The notes below the pieces were generated by a model. The model did no database searches, had not been told where the DNA came from, and saw nothing but the letters and a program-made list of their open reading frames with translations. The position numbers were made by a program, and so were the translations under genes. Source: Xiphydria camelus (Eukaryota > Arthropoda > Insecta > Hymenoptera > Xiphydriidae). Taken from it: DNA of 64,000 nucleotides. Each line of letters opens with the position of its first letter. Position 1 is the first letter of the stretch. This document shows, piece after piece, positions 48,170-59,898 of this stretch. The stretch spans positions 18,346,182 to 18,410,181 of the forward strand of contig OY783197.1 in NCBI GenBank assembly GCA_963678675.1, given 5' to 3'.

Positions 48170-49950
48170 ATGTCGCTATTAAAAGCAGTGTATTTTTATG
48201 ACGGTATGAATTATGAAGTCGAAGAACCACTAGATATTCATCGACAATTACAAGGTAAGAACGATTCAGTAATATATAAAATATTTTGATACATCAAATA
48301 TGGAAATATGTATAATAGATTAATGGAAATGATAGAGGTTAGAATAATGTCATATGTGTTTTTCTATTGTAGATCAAAATTTTCGTGAAAATTATTTTAA
48401 AGAAGCCTTCGAACTTGATGAAAATAATGAGGAACAGAACGAGAGTCGTGACGAGAGTGAAGACCACGGGATCGAGACAAATATCGAAGAAGGATATTAC
48501 ACAGAAAACGGTATACATGAAACGCAATTGTTAATAAGGATAACAATAAAAATTTAATTTTACTGCAGAGATTAATTCTAATGTCAACGATTGTAATGAA
48601 GGAAACACAAATCGTAACGAGTTTGGACAACAGATTGAGACAAACAACGGGGAAGGAAATTACTCAGGGAATGGTATATATATTAAACTAAACTTTTCAT
48701 AAGGGTAACAGTAACAATACCCAAGGAACAATATATATTAAACACTTGTAATAAGAATAACAATAAAACTCTTGTTTAATTACAGAAATGAACTTTAATG
48801 TCTACGACTACGACGAAGAAAACGGCATTTATGACGGGTCTAAACTACAAGAAATTGAAACACACACCGAGGAGGGAAACGTTGACATTCTTGATCGAAA
48901 AAATGAAGCAGATGTGAATGCTGAGGGAGCTTCAGCTGATCAAGAAAATGGTAAGTTGAAATGGTAACTCTTAATGTTAAAAATAATAATATCGATTAAC
49001 CATGTTTAACATGTGCCTATACAATTATTAATTCATAAATATACGTATCGTTTGTTTCAGTTTTAACATTCAGTTTCGACGAAAATACTACACGGTTACT
49101 GCTAACAAAGTATTTGGAAAGAAAAGAGAAGTTTAGGAATCCTAAAATAAAAAAAAAGAAAGTGTGGTGTGAAATTGTGTCGGAGTTTAAGAAACTTGGA
49201 TATACCGTCGATTACATGACCTTAGACCGCAAATTTAGGAATTTAAAATCACGGTATAAGACGATTAACGACAATAATAAGGCAACCACGACTGGTCGAG
49301 GGCGAATCACGTGGATATGGCAGGACTTGATGTACGAGATCCTCTATGACGACAAATCCGTACATTTCGAGCCAGGATTATCTTCGATGGGGCAGTCTGA
49401 GAGGAGAGACGAATTAAGCACAGATAAAGCTATTGATTTCTCAATTCGCAGGTTACAGTTCTTTTGGTTACAAATTGTTTTAACGCATTCAACATTTATT
49501 TCCACACGTGCACGTTTTCTTTCTTCGCGTTTTGATACATTTTCGAATAGAGAGAGCAGTGCTGAAACATCGTCGCTCGAGATAAGCGCTGGATGCTCTT
49601 CCATTCCAAAGTCAACAAACGAAAACGATAAGGAAAGTACCAACAATAGACCAGATGACAGTCCACTGGATGATTCAGACTTTTCACCCAGACTAAGAAA
49701 GTTTACCAAAGGCAAGGCATTATATCACCTAAGAAAGCAACAGTTGGACTTAGAAACAAAGAAAGTAAAAGTTCTAGAATCCATTGAAAATAAATTAAGT
49801 AGCCATATCGAAAAATGGTCAGAAGTGTCCGAAAAACTAATTGCTGCTCATAATCGGCGAACCGCAGCGATACAGAGGCGGAATAATCTGATGGAGGCTT
49901 ACCTGTTCTCTAGCAATAGTCGTAGTGAAGATAAGTCCTCGTCTCATTAA
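48170..49950 (+). CDS. Harbinger accessory protein with MADF/Myb-SANT-like domain
   Basis: Five exons: 48170-48254, 48373-48510, 48569-48673, 48786-48950, 49061-49950; every junction is phase 1 and in frame, 460 aa. Exons 2-4 are acidic and Asn/Glu-rich. The DNA-binding domain opens in exon 5 (TRLLLTKYLERKEKFRNPK, KVWCEIVSEFKKLGYTVDY, LDRKFRNLKSRYKTINDNNK), a trihelix typical of the Myb/SANT or MADF partner encoded by PIF/Harbinger elements. A C-terminal helix (KALYHLRKQQLDLETKKVKV) may form a coiled coil. In other Harbinger elements this protein imports the transposase into the nucleus and helps it reach the TIRs. The segment around IRRLQFFWLQIVLTHSTF (49448-49500) is unusually hydrophobic and could be an unspliced intron, although the frame is open. 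Confidence 0.85.
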
Positions 49951-50177
49951 GTTTTTATAACAATACAACTTCTGTTTATATTTATTTTCTATTTATAACT
50001 TATATTTCCTTCGATACATAAAAATGGATAACTCACGTTAATTTTTTTAATAAAAAGAACAATGTAAAATTTATATGAAAAAGGAATTTATTTTTTTCAC
50101 ATTTCCAAAGTATGTATAATGGTTTTTACGATTTTGGATTTTCACACGCGATGCCTCCTCTGTACTTACGATATCAA

Positions 50178-52032
50178 TTACAAACCATTCATAATATGTA
50201 TTCTTTTTGCGCGTGCATTGTCATCGATCAACATATCATCATAATCATTCATATTATCGTGGTGCTGTTCAATATTATCCACGAAATCATTAATATTATG
50301 ATTTTCTACAATGTCAACGTCACCATGAATAAGTAAAAAGTTGTGAAGAGTGCACGCTGCTGCTACTATGGAGTTCGCCATTTCTACACTTTTCACGTCG
50401 AGATACCTTAATCTTCGCCATTTTCCTTTGAGCAATCCGAATGCTCGTTCAATTACAGACCGTATAGAGGAAAGCGAAACGTTGTATCTGGTTTGTTCCT
50501 CGGTTAAATGACCATTGTCTCTAAATGGAGTCATTAGATTTTGCAGCAGCGGGTACGCAGAATCACCTAGTATGTGTTTGTTAGGAGGTAATAGAGGATC
50601 TTCTGCATTTGTTAGTCTTCTGTAGAGAGTGCTGCTGCGAAAAACTGCAGCATCGTGCATCCGTCCAGGACGACCAATCAAACAGTCGATAAATTTTCCG
50701 GAGTGATCACAAGTACCTAAATTAACATTGAATTATAGTTAGATAAAATACATACGAAGACATACCATATTTATAAGGTAACGGATCCAATACTCGATAA
50801 GGATCGCATTCCTGATCAACTTGGATATAATTGAAATTATTCAAGTTCATATAATAAAAAATTGTGCCAATACATATGTAATTTGTTTATATTACAAAGT
50901 AAAGTTGCTTTGCACTATTATTTTGCTATATAAACTTGAATAATTTCAATTATATCCAAATTGATTGAGTATAGGTTCCTGATCGAGTATCGGATCCATT
51001 ACCTTATCTACCTAAATACGATACCTTGTAAAATTATCGAATGAAATTGCTTTCGATTGTAATAATCGTTAGCATTTCTTGGAGGCTGCTTCATTGGTAC
51101 GTGGCAACCATCTATGGTACCGATAACTCCAGGAAATCCTCGAGACCTTATGCGAAAAACCTGAACAAATGCCGAACGAGTATTAAGAAATTTATTATGA
51201 TGCAAAACAAAAAATATAAAAACTCACTCTTTCACTTTCTGCACGTTGTTCGGCATCTGGCCACTGAACGAATTGTGGCATAAGATTTTTTAAAACAATG
51301 AGTACTTCTTTAAACGTACTGTGTGCTCGGCTCTTCGACATCCCAAATCTATCACAGACGGAACGAAAACTTTCAGGGGTCGCAATTATCCATAATGTCA
51401 TTAGAATTTTCTTCCGTAATGGAATTTCATTCCTAATGTTAACTTGAATGTTTGCATCGTTTACAATGTGTGGTCCAATCACATTTTCTAAATCCTAAAA
51501 ACAGACAAAAAAATACCATGCAATTATTGAATATTGAAAAGTTTTATGCACTTAATGAGAAATATCTAAGTATAGGTATATTCATACATTGAAAGTTTCC
51601 CGACTCGTTCTGAAATGAGATTGGAACTGTTGATCATTGTACATTGGAACTATTACTTCATAATAACGTAAGTTCACAATGTCATTGTTTTGTGGATTGA
51701 TTTGTAACAAATTTTCTTGAGGATCTTCAACATTCGCCACTGCATTTACAACAGCCTCGACTATGTCTACTCCTGGTAAACAAATTTAAAAATAAAAAAG
51801 TTAAAATATGTTCAACATTCTCAACTTTTTATTACAAAGATCTCTCAATTCATTATACATACAGAAAATTTCCGATTGTATAACATGCACAACACTTTTT
51901 GTTGTACATACTGTATTTCAACATCATAAATTATATTATTTACTCACCTGGATTGATAATGACGTCTTCAATAATATCTTCCTCATCGGAAGAATCAACG
52001 AAAAATTGTCGAACTATACGTTCTCGGTCCAT
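50178..52032 (-). CDS. PIF/Harbinger transposase (DDE_Tnp_4 / HARBI1-like)
   Basis: Five minus-strand exons: 52032-51948, 51772-51588, 51494-51228, 51160-51025, 50716-50178; phases agree, 403 aa. An N-terminal acidic region is followed by a helix-turn-helix block (SFRSVCDRFGMSKSRAHSTF). The catalytic core reads GFPGVIGTIDGCHVPMKQPP (Asp196), GRPGRMHDAAVFRSS (Asp246), ILGDSAYPLLQNLMTPFRDN (Asp276) and SVIERAFGLLKGKWRR (Glu314). Asp196, Asp246 or 276, and Glu314 supply the metal-binding triad of the family; I do not choose between the two middle candidates. All expected blocks are present without stop or frameshift, so activity is plausible. Intron 4 (50717-51024) holds a nested MITE. The gene converges on the accessory gene with about 230 bases between stops. 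Confidence 0.93.
50773..51007. mobile_element. MITE nested in intron 4 of the Harbinger transposase
   Basis: Arms of about 100 bp. The left end ATAAGGTAACGGATCCAATA pairs with TATCGGATCCATTACCTTAT at the right. Inner blocks TTGAATAATTTCAATTATAT are complementary too. It ends 17 bases from the exon 4 donor. Confidence 0.85.
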
Positions 52033-52214
52033 ATTTCGTAACTGTAAACTGTCAAAAGTCTCACAAATTAGTATAGGCGTAAACAGGTTATGTCAAGTTA
52101 TCACGCCTGTCCCAGCCGATACTTTGCGCTTTCACCGCGAAGTTAGCGGTCGCCATTTTCTGCTACAACCGCTACCCTATCGCTAGGGTAGCGGAGTTTC
52201 GGCTGAACACACTC

Positions 52215-52490
52215 AGTGTCAAATACTCGGTTTCATGGGCGTCCTCGACGCATGTGAAATCATCTTTCACACACCAATTCGTGAAAAGTTGCGCAGTGCG
52301 TGAAATAACCTGCGCAGTGCGTGAAATCGCCAATCTCGTATTTGACACTTAGTGACAAAAAATAGAATTCGTTATTCGGTTGTTTCGCGCCGTTCTAACG
52401 AGTGTGATTGCCGTACTCGCTTCGCTCGTGCGGCAAACTTCACACTCGTTAAAAACAGCGCTTCACGCCCTAATAACGAAAATAACTAGT
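52215..52490. repeat. Host repeat C, copy 1 (interrupted by Harbinger)
   Basis: Its left end is at about 47997-48012, before the transposon. The remainder continues here: a hairpin bounded by CACTCAGTGTCAAATAC and GTATTTGACACTTAGTGAC, with a repeated GCGCAGTGCGTGAAAT inside. A second palindromic module follows (GTTCTAACGAGTGTG / CACACTCGTTAAAAAC) to about 52490. Confidence 0.85.
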
Positions 52491-53053
52491 TTATGCTCCG
52501 CGTCCGAGCTTGGCGCGCGTCACCTTGACACCGAAGCGCGTCGCCGCGGCGTTAGCAACTTTTTATCAGATCCCGGCGGTAATCCCGAGCCCGTTTGGCC
52601 GCCGTCGACCGGTGGGCATCCTCGGCTCTCTCTCGCGCGCGCGCGCCCCTTTGTGAGCCAGGTACGGATGAGGGTTCTTGTGCTAATGATTTGCGTGGGA
52701 GGATGTATAGATCTACTAAAAATAACTTGTGGGGTCGCAAGTAATTTTTCGTTTAGATGAATTAAATCTTTTTTTATGTCAATTTCGTATTTCTTCCTTG
52801 CAATCGCATACCATTTCACGTGATTGCAAGGAAGAGATATATAAGGATGTGTCGGATCATCGTGGCTGATATTTGATAAAAATCTGAATCTTTGTATTTA
52901 TTCTAATTTAGTGTTATATTTCATGCACGCACAATTTCAAGGCCTCTTAACGACCATTTCAGTAAGATATCAAATCGTAAACTGTGACAGTTGAACACAG
53001 GCGTTATGGAAGGACTCATACTCGGAGGTTTCAATACGAGAATTAAATTACTA
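52491..53053. other. Spacer between the two copies of repeat C
   Basis: GC-rich at 52500-52660, then AT-rich. An inverted pair around the 52793-52830 region (GCAATCGCATACCATTTCACGTGATTGC) forms a short stem. No gene supported. Confidence 0.4.
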
Positions 53054-53341
53054 TTTTGTCACTCAGTGTCAAATACTCGGTTTCATGATCGTCCTCGATG
53101 CATGTGAAATCATCTTTCACACACCAATTCGTGAAAAGTTGCGCAGTGCGTGAAATATCCTGCGCAGTGCGTGAAATCGTCAACCTCGTATTTGACACTT
53201 AGTGACAAAAAATAAAATTCGTTATTCGGTTGTTTCGCGCCGTTCTAACGAGTGTGATTGCCGTACTCGCTTCGCTCGTGCGGCAAACTTCACACTCGTT
53301 AAAAACAGCGCTTCACGCCCTAATAACGAAAATAACTATTT
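53054..53341. repeat. Host repeat C, copy 2 (uninterrupted)
   Basis: Over 90% similar by eye to copy 1, including both modules. It retains the uninterrupted sequence GTCACTCAGTGTCAAAT at 53058-53074, the target into which Harbinger inserted in copy 1. Confidence 0.88.
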
Positions 53342-53420
53342 GATCAGATGAAGCGGAAAAGATGCAAGAACAATATGCACCGGGGGTCAACGATTCTCAA
53401 GATCCCGAAAGCGGAGTGAC
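53342..53420 (+). other. Short Glu/Gln-rich open stretch (uncertain)
   Basis: The frame after GATCAG reads DEAEKMQEQYAPGVNDSQDP and ends in the TTAA of the following MITE. Could be a residue of a disrupted gene or chance. Confidence 0.12.
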
Positions 53421-53936
53421 TTAAGGTATTCCTAGCGCTTAGGAGCTTATTTTCAAGGTGTCACAGGCGGGCCCCTCATAAATCAGTAATTCTACGTCAC
53501 ATAATATACCCATATTCCCAAAAAAAACTGTGTTCCATAGATGCACATACATCACTGTCACCACGTGTATCATGCAACGTTGCCAATTCTATTTAACGAT
53601 ACGTTTTATCGTCAAAAAACTACGTTTTGCTGTTTACGAACATCAATGTTTTTGTCAAACAGTCGGTGACCTTATGGAGTCGAAAAATTCTATGCAGTTT
53701 TGTGAAGATATGGAAATGGCTTTATTTAATGTGTATAATTGTTAAACATGTGGATGTCGGCATTCAAATGTGGAAGAATTTTCGAATTTAAAAATAAAAA
53801 TTCTTTCTTAAATGTCCGGTGACCGGACTTGATACTTTTCAAAAATAATCTTACGTTATTAATTTCCATTCTACAAAAAAATGAGCATTCTCTAAAATGT
53901 TTCATCTCGCGCTAGGAATACCTTAACGACCATCTC
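53421..53936. mobile_element. TTAA-flanked MITE, family B, copy 2
   Basis: Same ends and interior as 31358-31897 (TTAAGGTATTCCTAGCGC; CGCGCTAGGAATACCTTAA). 516 bp; it differs by small deletions. Confidence 0.88.
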
Positions 53937-55386
53937 GATGAGAAATATTCCGTTGAATGTGACGAAACGTCGCGAAAAGCAATAAAGTTTTGGTAGCCAT
54001 GAACGTTTGGCATCGCTGCGCGTTCTCACGTGCTGCAATTATCGACCTCGGCTATTGAAAATCTCGACGATCCCCTCTTCTCAACCGTCATACAGTGAGA
54101 ACGAAACTGACGGAATACAGACATAAAAACAATAAAAGAAATGGGACGTTGCCGCATCGCTCGAAGACTAAATATTACGGCTTGATCAACGAGATAACTA
54201 AATATAATAATTACTGGGATAAAAAAGGATATTCATATTCATCGGCATTTTCTAAATTGCTGTTCCGTTAGGTAGTGAAAAGAAAATATATATTATCGTT
54301 TCTGTCGTTTTTTTACATATTTTAGTATGATAGACCATGCTTTGACTAATTTGACCCGATCCAACATCCTTAATTGATCCGTATTAAAGAATTTCGTTGA
54401 TGTAAACAAATAATTACTCGCGACCCGGCAACTAATTTTCAGTAGACCTAATTAACTCGTTTTCTCTATGGACATACCGGGAAAAAATCGAAGGATTTTT
54501 TTCGCGCCGTGATTAACTCCGCGACTCTTCCAATTTTCCCGATAAATTCACTCGATATAACGCGGGCGAAGCCGAAAGAAGAGCGAGGGGGTGGGAGATA
54601 AGGTCGAACTGGGAGACGAACGAGGGAAACTCATCCCCGTCTCGAGTAACCGATCCGAGGCAGCGGATACCTATCCCATAGGGTCGAATGATGGGGTAGG
54701 ACCCTCGGTATCGCGCGCGCGCACACACACGCGCGCCGGTTCGGGCTCCCTGCAGCTAATTTAAGGTCGATTTCGGAAGCGCTGCAAGCGCCTCCGCTCG
54801 TTTTAAGAGGAAATGAAGTGAATTATAGTAAGAGGATTTCTCTTTCCCTGCCCTCGCAGTTTCCGCCCCCTCTTTAGACGGTTTTTTTTTTAATTTTCTT
54901 TTTAGAAGCGAACTTCGGACGAAGTAAGAGCCGAGGACTGTCGACGCGACGAGCTCACGACTCGCCGGGGGTTCCTCGTAATCTCGGGACTGAGTTAACA
55001 GTTTCTTTATTAACCCGAGCGCGCGACGAAAGTCTCGTCTGCGCGCTTGGTGCGTCACACGGAGCGTCTCTCCGTGCCAGCGAAGCGAAAATAACACGCC
55101 GATTTTCGTTCTCCGCGCCACGGCTTTTAAATCGCTCCGCCGATATTTCGACTCGGTTTTCAATTCCGCGGATGCCTGTAGCGAGAAACGAAGCGCGGCA
55201 AAATAGGTACGATATATACGGCGACTCCGCTCGGATATCGCGCAACGGCTATACGGCGACGAGTGACCCACATCGCCGTCCCGATCTCGGTGAGCCGAGC
55301 GGCGTTTCACCTCGTCGATTGAAAGGCCCGTTTCGAATAATGTGTACATACGTATTTATAAATGAAGGTACGTACCACGTGAGACT
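53937..55386. other. Gene-free stretch
   Basis: AT-rich, then CpG-rich from 54.5 kb, with a CG/CA dinucleotide run at about 54713-54735. A 197-codon minus-strand frame (55349-54756) overlaps other frames in GC-rich DNA and shows no domain; not called. Confidence 0.4.
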
Positions 55387-55576
55387 AAACTTACTCGCCA
55401 AGAAAGAAACTCGAATCACTATTATCTCATTATCAATACATTTTTCTCCTATATCGGTATGACTTTATTATAGATTGAAACGTAATCTGCAAAAAAGTAT
55501 TATACGAATATAAGCCAAAAGCCCGTATAGGTAATGAGATAACAGCGATTCGAGTTTCTTTCCCGGCGAGTAATTT
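55387..55576. mobile_element. MITE with about 47-bp inverted ends
   Basis: The left arm contains AGAAAGAAACTCGAATCACT, the right arm AGCGATTCGAGTTTCTTTCC. Arms continue to TTATCTCATTA and TAATGAGATAA. The interior is AT-rich. Confidence 0.8.
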
Positions 55577-56420
55577 TAGTTAGCCTCGTATGGTACGAGC
55601 TCGGCGTACAAGTTTACGTGAAAATTGAAAAGTTCATCTCGGTTTTGGAAACCCGCATATTATTTTCGGCGAGAATCGACCCAGGCACACGCTACGCGCG
55701 GCGTTTGGCAACGCAGCCACCGTCGGCGATTCTTTACGAGCGATGAGGTCACGAATATGTGCACGCAGTTTCTCTCTCTTTCGCTCTATACATTGGCACC
55801 TCCACCTCTCCTTCTTTTCTTCCTCCTTCTCCTTCGCGAACTTACGCAAGCGGCAGCGGCTGCGATCGCCACGACTTCGTGTAGTCCTGTATAGTAACCG
55901 TGGCCTCCGGGCTCCACGGCTAATTATTATTGCGGGTCGTAATAGTGGCGCAACTTTACGCACGATTACGGGGAACCCCGGGGCGACTCGATTCATCAAT
56001 CGCGAGATCGGATGCGTCGCGTACTTTATTGTGCCCCTCGTTTTGCCGTATACTCGTCACACTATGCCCCTCTATGTGGTTCACAATACCTCAGTAATGG
56101 GGTACACTATGGCTATTTGCAGCAGTGTCAAAAATAGACTTTTTTTAAAATACAAATTGGTCACGGATTATATTAATTTTGTTGTGGATAAATGAAAGTG
56201 TAAGGAACGCAGCTCTGAATGAAGCTACACCGAGAAAACAGTGTATTCGTAGTTGATAAACATTTGTTCGAATATAGCGAAATAAACATTTTATTGGATC
56301 GAGAAAATATTCGTTAACTGTTACGATATTTATAATATTTGGCACAATTAGAGCCTTCGAGAGGCGACTATTTGGATAAAATAAACATTTTAATAATTGA
56401 CATATATTTTCTCGTCTTAA
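55577..56420. other. Gene-free stretch
   Basis: A CT-rich patch at 55760-55850. A CACCGAGAAAA motif at about 56228 resembles the ends of the 47619-47841 element and introduces the following satellite. Confidence 0.4.
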
Positions 56421-56882
56421 CGAAATATTTATTTTGCCGTATTTCAAATTATAATACATTTATTAAAACTGTTAGTAAATTGTCTTCTCGGTGCACCTAC
56501 TGAAGAATATTTCAATTCAACGAAATATTTATTTTGCTGTATTTCAAGTTATAATACATTTATTAACTATTAGTAAATTGTCTTCTCGGTGTACCTACTG
56601 AAGAATATTTCAATTCAACGAAATATTTATTTTGCTGTATTTCAAATTATAATACATTTATTAACTATTAGTAAATTGTCACCTCGATGTACTGAAGAAT
56701 ATTTCAATTCAACGAAATATTTATTTTGCCGTACTTCAAATTATAATACATTTATTAACTATTAGTAAATTGTCTTCTCGGTGTACCTACTGAAGAATAT
56801 TTCAATTCAACGAAATATTTATTTTGCCGTATTTCAAATTATAATACATTTATTAACTATTAGTAAATTATCTTCTCGATGT
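56421..56882 (+). repeat. Tandem repeat, about 98-bp unit, about 4.7 copies
   Basis: Unit starts (CGAAATATTTATTTTGC) at 56421, 56521, 56619, 56713 and 56811, giving periods of 100, 98, 94 and 98. Each unit contains TTCTCGGTGTACCTACTGAA. Confidence 0.92.
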
Positions 56883-57509
56883 GCAAGTTTAGTAAAAAGT
56901 GGCTACCCCTCTCTCCCCTTCACACAGGGACGGACTTACGATCGGATCAACGGGCGAATGTGGGAAGATCGTTGAATTTTGCGCGACTGATCGAAGTCGA
57001 TCATCCTCCAGTTGCACGGTCGGCACTCGAGCGCCGATGCGGGCGCCCGCGTTACGCAAGTCTCAAATTGACTGCAATAACGACGCGAGAGTGACGCGGC
57101 AGCGGCGATTTCAGGATCGCATAATAGCCGCTCGGTTAACCGGAGTAAACGGCGCGCGTCGCGGAACGGTAAACTTCGTCCTCCGCTGTCCATGACCTAG
57201 AGATTATCGTTGGCCGCAGCCGATGGCGACGACGACGACGACGCGAACTCGTTGGGAACAATTGGCCGTGGCGGAACTGAAAACGATTCGCGCGGTGAAC
57301 GCGAGCGAGTTCAAATTAGCTGGACGCGCGCGAAACGAGGCACCCGCTGTGGTAATCGCGCCGCTATTTATCGTCTGGCCTTCGAGAAACGCGTCGGATT
57401 ATTACGCGTTCGACTCCGACGACGCGCCGCGTTCTCACCTTCGCACTCGCGCGCGATCTATAATAATTCGCGTCTGATGGAATGACGGACCTTTTTTCCC
57501 TCCCTTTGA
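56883..57509. other. CpG-rich gene-free stretch
   Basis: Alternating open frames on both strands. An ACG/GAC triplet run lies at about 57223-57245. No gene or repeat pair supported. Confidence 0.4.
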
Positions 57510-58175
57510 CATTATCGCGAAAATCGAAAACTCAGAGGATTGATCGCTCTACCACCCTATCTTGTGTATTTTTTCGCGCTGATTACGAAAAGCACGGTTA
57601 TTCGGTCGATATCTCGAAGGAAATACGAGATATCGGTGAGTTTACGCATGAGACTTTTTCTTTTTTCGGAAAAACCATCGATATTTCGGTGTTCCTCTGA
57701 GATTTTCTCGGTATGTCCACGATTTTCGGAATCGGCGCGAAAAAATACACAAGATAGAATGGTCGAGAGCTTGATTCTATATTTTTCGATTTTTGCGAAA
57801 AGTTCCTCTTGACACTTGTAACTTTTATAGAAATCGAGATCTTTGGAATCGATCGTTCGACCATTTTTACTGCTATATTTTTTCGAGCTGATTACGATTT
57901 TTTTTGGAAAACCATCGATATTTTGGTGTTCCTCCGAGATTTCCTCGGTATATCTATGATTTTCGAAATACGTGGAAAAAAATACCGAAGATAGGACGGG
58001 TGAGAGCTCGATTTCAGTGATTTCGATTTTTGCGAAAAGTCCCCTTTGACGCTTGCAATTTTTTGCAGAAACCAAGATCTAACTACCACATCTCATGTAT
58101 TTTTCGCGCTGATTACGAAAATCCTAGTTATTACGTCTATATCTCGAAGGAAATATAAAATAATGTCGGATAGAC
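57510..58175. repeat. Complex satellite-like repeat, about 237-bp period
   Basis: CCATCGATATTTYGGTGTTCCTC occurs at about 57674 and 57911; TTTTTGCGAAAAGT at about 57790 and 58027. TTTTTCGCGCTGATTACGAAAA flanks the array at about 57569 and 58101. The frames inside repeat with it and are not genes. Confidence 0.75.
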
Positions 58176-58594
58176 AAGCGCGAAAGCACTCACTGTCTGA
58201 CCGTACCGCGCGCTATACCTATATATGCAGACTGCTCGGCGCCAACCTGAATAGCATAGACGACACGCGAGGATCGATATCGTCTGCCGCATTCGAGCCG
58301 CAGCTTTCGAACCGAAATCAGACTCGCGGAGTTGCGGATGAGCCGAGCGCGGGGACATGGGAAAAAATAACGAGGGAGTCATTATTTTTCTCGAGAAATA
58401 TTTACGAGCGCCGCACGTGTGTGCAGTCGATGCAACGGTCGCTGCTCGCCGATATGGGTCCGCCTCGCTGGCAAGGGTGGAGAGGATCGATGCGTCATCT
58501 CGTGCTCTTGAAAGTTTCGCAATCCTACACCGCGGCTTTGCTTTGCTCTTTTCTAGCTTCTATTCGTCTCGTCGGCCGTCAGAAAAAATGACCA
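58176..58594. other. Gene-free stretch
   Basis: Open frames on both strands over GC-rich sequence. Nothing recognised. Confidence 0.35.
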
Positions 58595-59898
58595 GGGGTG
58601 GGATTCTGCATCGAAAAAAATGCCTTTATTGAATCAATATGAATGCCAAATTTGTTGTGTTCCTCCAGTTGAGACAAATATCTTCGGTGTTTGAAATGTC
58701 TTTATTCCAAATGTCGTAGCACACGAAATATAATTGTACAAGAATGAAGAAAATGTTAAGAAGACAGGCGGACAGTTAGACGTGCGAATAGGTCTAGTTC
58801 GATGTAAGTTCTGTGTAAGAGTCCGTGTAAGTGCTTTTTGGATAAAAAGTTCGGTCGCTTATATACGTTTGATAACAATGGCTTTTTACTGGATGCGCAC
58901 GGAACTATGAATTAGACTATGATCAGGACAATGAGTCTGGAGAAGTAGGTGGAATTTTCTAGAGGTACATATGTTGCCTTATCTAGGTTACATTCAAAGG
59001 TCGATCAGGAGTCAATAAAACGAATCTAGAAACAATATTTGGAAGGAAATAATACTGGGCGGCATTCAATACGGATGATGATACGATGCTAGGTGCCATT
59101 CAATAGAAATGATGATAAGATACTAGGTGGACTACGGAATTGGAGCATGGAAAGTTATGGTCACACAACACAAGTTTCAGGAAGTTTCATATGAATTCGC
59201 ATTATTTTGATATTAAAAAATATTATATAAGTGTAATAAAAGCATTATTCGTTCCAATGGTGCCGAATATATTGCGACAAATAATTATTTCTCGTGAAAA
59301 TTGTATACTGTTTCACGTGTTCGCGATATCTTAAGAGCACATTGAAAACAAGAAATTAAGTTTAACATAACATACCGTATTTCTTAAACTAACATGCACT
59401 GTTTCAAAGCTCTCATAAATTTATAAATAAAATCAATAATATATTTTAATGGTAACAACATTGCGTTGCATTAATCTTATAACAAAATGGTCGACGAACA
59501 ATATGTGTATTTAAAACAATAAGCCTTATGGAGGAAATTTTATACAGGTTAAGGTCATGAAATCAATAACCTATTCTTGTCAAACTGACGGTATCATAAA
59601 AATGTAATATGCAAATACGGTAATTCCAAAACACAACCACATTACTCCAATATGATAGTTCTTCTTGGTTATATTATCTTTCACATTAAGATTACGGGCA
59701 CGACATTTTGAACCTATATGATTTTCTCATGAGCCTGCTAGAATGATCTCTATTGATCTTATACTACAGAATATTCTTCTCGCTTGAATTTAACATTTAA
59801 ACTACGAAAGAACACATGACAACCTTATACGTTTTCAGTTATTGTGTCTATAAAACTACTTCATGGTTCTGTATTTTATACTTTCTACATATAAGAAT

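Larger units (their letters stand above)
48013..52214. mobile_element. PIF/Harbinger DNA transposon, apparently complete
   Basis: 4202 bp. Inverted ends of about 47 bp begin GAGTGTGTTCAGCCGAAAC and continue through GCTACCC and AGCGATAGGGTAGCGGTTG. AGT precedes (48010-48012) and follows (52215-52217) the element. Removing the element and one AGT restores GTCACTCAGTGTCAAAT, which exists uninterrupted at 53058-53074. It carries two convergent genes, an accessory gene (plus) and a transposase (minus). Both gene models are open with consistent splicing, the standard two-gene layout of the superfamily. Confidence 0.93.

Noticed and set aside
54756..55349. 197-codon minus-strand frame
   Set aside because: GC-rich, overlaps other open frames, no conserved motif.
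56421..56882. CRISPR-like array
   Set aside because: Units are contiguous 94-100 bp tandem repeats without spacers, in a eukaryotic genome.
57557..58591. Several 170-180 codon frames
   Set aside because: They repeat with the satellite period and with the opposite strand; repeat artefacts.
59816..59898. Apparent N-terminus of the reverse transcriptase ORF
   Set aside because: Lies outside the LINE target duplication; flanking DNA that happens to be open.
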